In this document: one piece after another, positions 62,845 through 64,000 of the stretch
Position numbering within the stretch: position 1 is the first letter of the stretch
Layout: each line of letters starts with the position of its first letter
From: UBA10649 sp965227045
GTDB lineage: Bacteria > Actinomycetota > Actinomycetes > S36-B12
Reading direction: 5' to 3'
Length of the DNA: 64,000 nucleotides
Assembly (NCBI GenBank): GCA_965227045.1
Contig: OZ245718.1
Span: 372,001 to 436,000 of the forward strand
Program-made: the position numbers and the translations under genes
The notes under the pieces: generated by a model
Seen by the model: only the letters and a program-made list of their open reading frames with translations
Database searches by the model: none
What the model was told of the DNA's origin: nothing

Positions 62845-63603
62845 ATGGACGCACGAATAGACGAGCTGGCCGTTCTCGCGGCTGCGCTACGAGACTTGCA
62901 CGCCGGGCCGATGCTGGTCCTGCCTAACGTCTGGGACGCGGGCAGCGCGCAGGTCGTTGCGGAGGCGGGATTTCCCGCAGCGGCCACCGCAAGCGCGGCA
63001 GTCACCGCGATGCTGGGATTTCCCGATGGACAGGGTGCGCCGTGGCAGGAGATGTTCGCGGCCAATGCCCGCATAGCCCGTGCCGTCTCGGTCCCGGTCT
63101 CGATGGATGCAGAAGGTGGCTATGGGTTGAGCCCGTCGGATCTCGTCGAGCAGCTGGTGGGTATCGGCGTCGTCGGATGCAACCTCGAGGACACCGACCA
63201 CGACGGTGGTGGACTGCTGGACGCCGAGGCCCACGGCGACTGGCTTCGCGAGGTGCGCGAGGCCGCGACCCGAATCGGCGTGCCGTTGGTCATCAACGCG
63301 CGAGTGGACGTGTTCCTCCCCTCCAGCGGCATCGAGGACGGTGATCGATTGTCCGAGGCCATTCGCAGGGGTCGGCTGTACCGCGAGGCCGGAGCCGACT
63401 GCGTCTACCCGATAGCTGTCCGCGATCGAGAGACGATCGCGACTCTGGTCAAGGAGATCGACGCGCCCATCAACGGCAATCCGAGCGCTGAGCTCGGTCT
63501 GCAGGACTTGGCGGCGGTCGGGGTCGCACGAGTCTCGTACGGACCAACGTTCTATCGAGCCGGACTGGCCGAGTTCGCGCGCGCCATTCGCTCCCTGACC
63601 TAG
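62845..63603 (+). CDS. Isocitrate lyase/PEP mutase family protein
   Basis: A 252-residue TIM-barrel protein: LVLPNVWDAGSAQVVAEAG, SVPVSMDAEGGYG (metal-binding Asp and Glu) and VGCNLEDTDHDGGGL. The expected catalytic Cys of isocitrate lyases (KKCGH) is absent, pointing to the PEP mutase / methylisocitrate lyase side or a carboxyphosphonoenolpyruvate mutase-like enzyme. The substrate is unknown. It follows the ECF sigma gene and probably shares its transcript; GAAGGGGAAG serves as ribosome site. Confidence 0.85.
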   Translation: MDARIDELAVLAAALRDLHAGPMLVLPNVWDAGSAQVVAEAGFPAAATASAAVTAMLGFPDGQGAPWQEMFAANARIARAVSVPVSMDAEGGYGLSPSDLVEQLVGIGVVGCNLEDTDHDGGGLLDAEAHGDWLREVREAATRIGVPLVINARVDVFLPSSGIEDGDRLSEAIRRGRLYREAGADCVYPIAVRDRETIATLVKEIDAPINGNPSAELGLQDLAAVGVARVSYGPTFYRAGLAEFARAIRSLT

Positions 63604-63608
63604 GCCCG

Positions 63609-63676
63609 CTCGTTGAGTGGCCAGTTGTGGGGGTCCGCCGCAGGCGGACAACCCCCACAACTGGCCACTCAACGAG
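63609..63676. terminator. Long palindrome between convergent PEP-mutase-like and DUF885 genes
   Basis: Perfect 26-bp arms (63609-63634, 63651-63676) with core GAGTGGCCAGTTGTGGGGGT, plus an inner TCCGCC/GGCGGA stem. It lies in the gap between two convergent stop codons. The sequence is a variant of the 27206/61677 palindromes with matched changes in both arms. Confidence 0.78.
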
Positions 63677-63697
63677 GCTTCGCGTGACGGTCCCGCT

Positions 63698-64000
63698 CTA
63701 GGAGCGGTCCGCGATCCAGGAGTCAACGACGGAGCCCAGCACGGCCAGCGGCAAGGCACCGGCGGCGAGCACCAGGTCGTGGAAGGCCTTGATGTCGAAC
63801 GCCTCGCCGAGAGCCTCGGTCGCCCGTGCCCGCAGCGCCTCGATCTCCATGCGCCCGGTCATGTACGACAGCGCCTGGCCGGGCATCGCGATGTAGCGAT
63901 CGATCTCCGACTCGACGTCGATCGGCGCGACAGGCGTGTTGTCGAGCATGTAGTCGACCGCTCGCTGACGCGACCAGCCGAACGCATGCATGCCGGTGTC
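63698..64000 (-). CDS. DUF885 family protein, C-terminal part
   Basis: The frame is open to the right edge of the window, giving the last 100 residues. DTGMHAFGWSRQRAVDYM and YIAMPGQALSYMTGRMEI are characteristic of the C-terminal region of DUF885, which has a peptidase-like alpha-helical fold with a possible zinc site further N-terminal. Most of the protein, including putative metal ligands, lies outside the window. The function is unknown in actinobacteria. Confidence 0.82.
   Translation of the reverse strand, partial: DTGMHAFGWSRQRAVDYMLDNTPVAPIDVESEIDRYIAMPGQALSYMTGRMEIEALRARATEALGEAFDIKAFHDLVLAAGALPLAVLGSVVDSWIADRS

Overview
The window is a stretch of chromosome from a high-GC actinobacterium (Actinomycetota). 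Three things point there: the very GC-rich coding, the frequent GTG starts and 4-nt ATGA/GTGA overlaps, and above all the gene neighbourhoods. These include principal sigma factor / DUF7455 / topoisomerase IV parE and parC, DUF5998 / alkaline-phosphatase-like / thymidine kinase / SepH / MFS, DUF4193 / DUF4235 / DUF3093 / thioesterase / dut / DUF3710 / OB-fold / DUF3159 / trkA / trkA / KimA-like permease / TrmA-like / acnA / dxs, and RNase D / DUF3000. No lineage-specific gene lets me name the genus. I saw no tRNA, rRNA, CRISPR array, transposase or prophage.

Layout. 1-6.2 kb: end of a lysylphosphatidylglycerol-synthase-like membrane protein, an SGNH hydrolase, a GreA/GreB-like factor, a DUF4192 protein, then a SAM-IV riboswitch controlling metY-metX (sulfur assimilation into homocysteine). 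6.2-12.1 kb: secreted-protein region (PKD-like protein, RTX-repeat protein, and an operon of three related FN3+IPT proteins) interrupted by the principal sigma factor gene. 12.2-23 kb: methylmalonyl-CoA decarboxylase, DUF7455, parE, beta-carbonic anhydrase, an fprA-type ferredoxin reductase with an apparent frameshift, a sucrase/ferredoxin-like protein with parC, and the psuG-psuK pseudouridine catabolic pair. 23-30.9 kb: GNAT-MFS-DUF5998-phosphatase-tdk operon, convergent sepH with its MFS neighbour, inositol monophosphatase and gamma-carbonic anhydrase. 31-44.8 kb: the conserved housekeeping string listed above, with potassium handling (two TrkA proteins and an APC permease), RNA methylation, aconitase and DXP synthase. 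44.8-50.6 kb: PAP2 phosphatase, a secreted protein of unknown function, DUF2200 with a CrtC/AttH-like lipoprotein, and a DrrAB-type ABC exporter. 50.6-64 kb: fadB-fadA beta-oxidation operon with two candidate operators, RNase D/DUF3000, several small transporters, MsrB, enoyl-CoA hydratase, a Gfo/Idh oxidoreductase, acyl-ACP desaturase, a SigG-type ECF sigma factor next to a PEP-mutase/isocitrate-lyase-like enzyme, and the C-terminus of a DUF885 protein.

Cross-cutting signals. At least fourteen genes have a TAnnnT (-10-like) hexamer 6-7 nt before the start codon, the signature of leaderless transcripts. Two small zinc-binding-type proteins have SigR/SigH-type promoter motifs upstream. Four long, almost perfect intergenic palindromes sit at gene ends, three of them variants of one sequence family. 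The best regulatory finds are the SAM-IV riboswitch followed by a 14-bp hairpin inside metX, the twin palindromes at fadA, and the 18-bp palindrome before acnA. I found no convincing new defence or mobile system; the least explained gene set is the FN3/IPT/RTX/PKD secreted-protein region.
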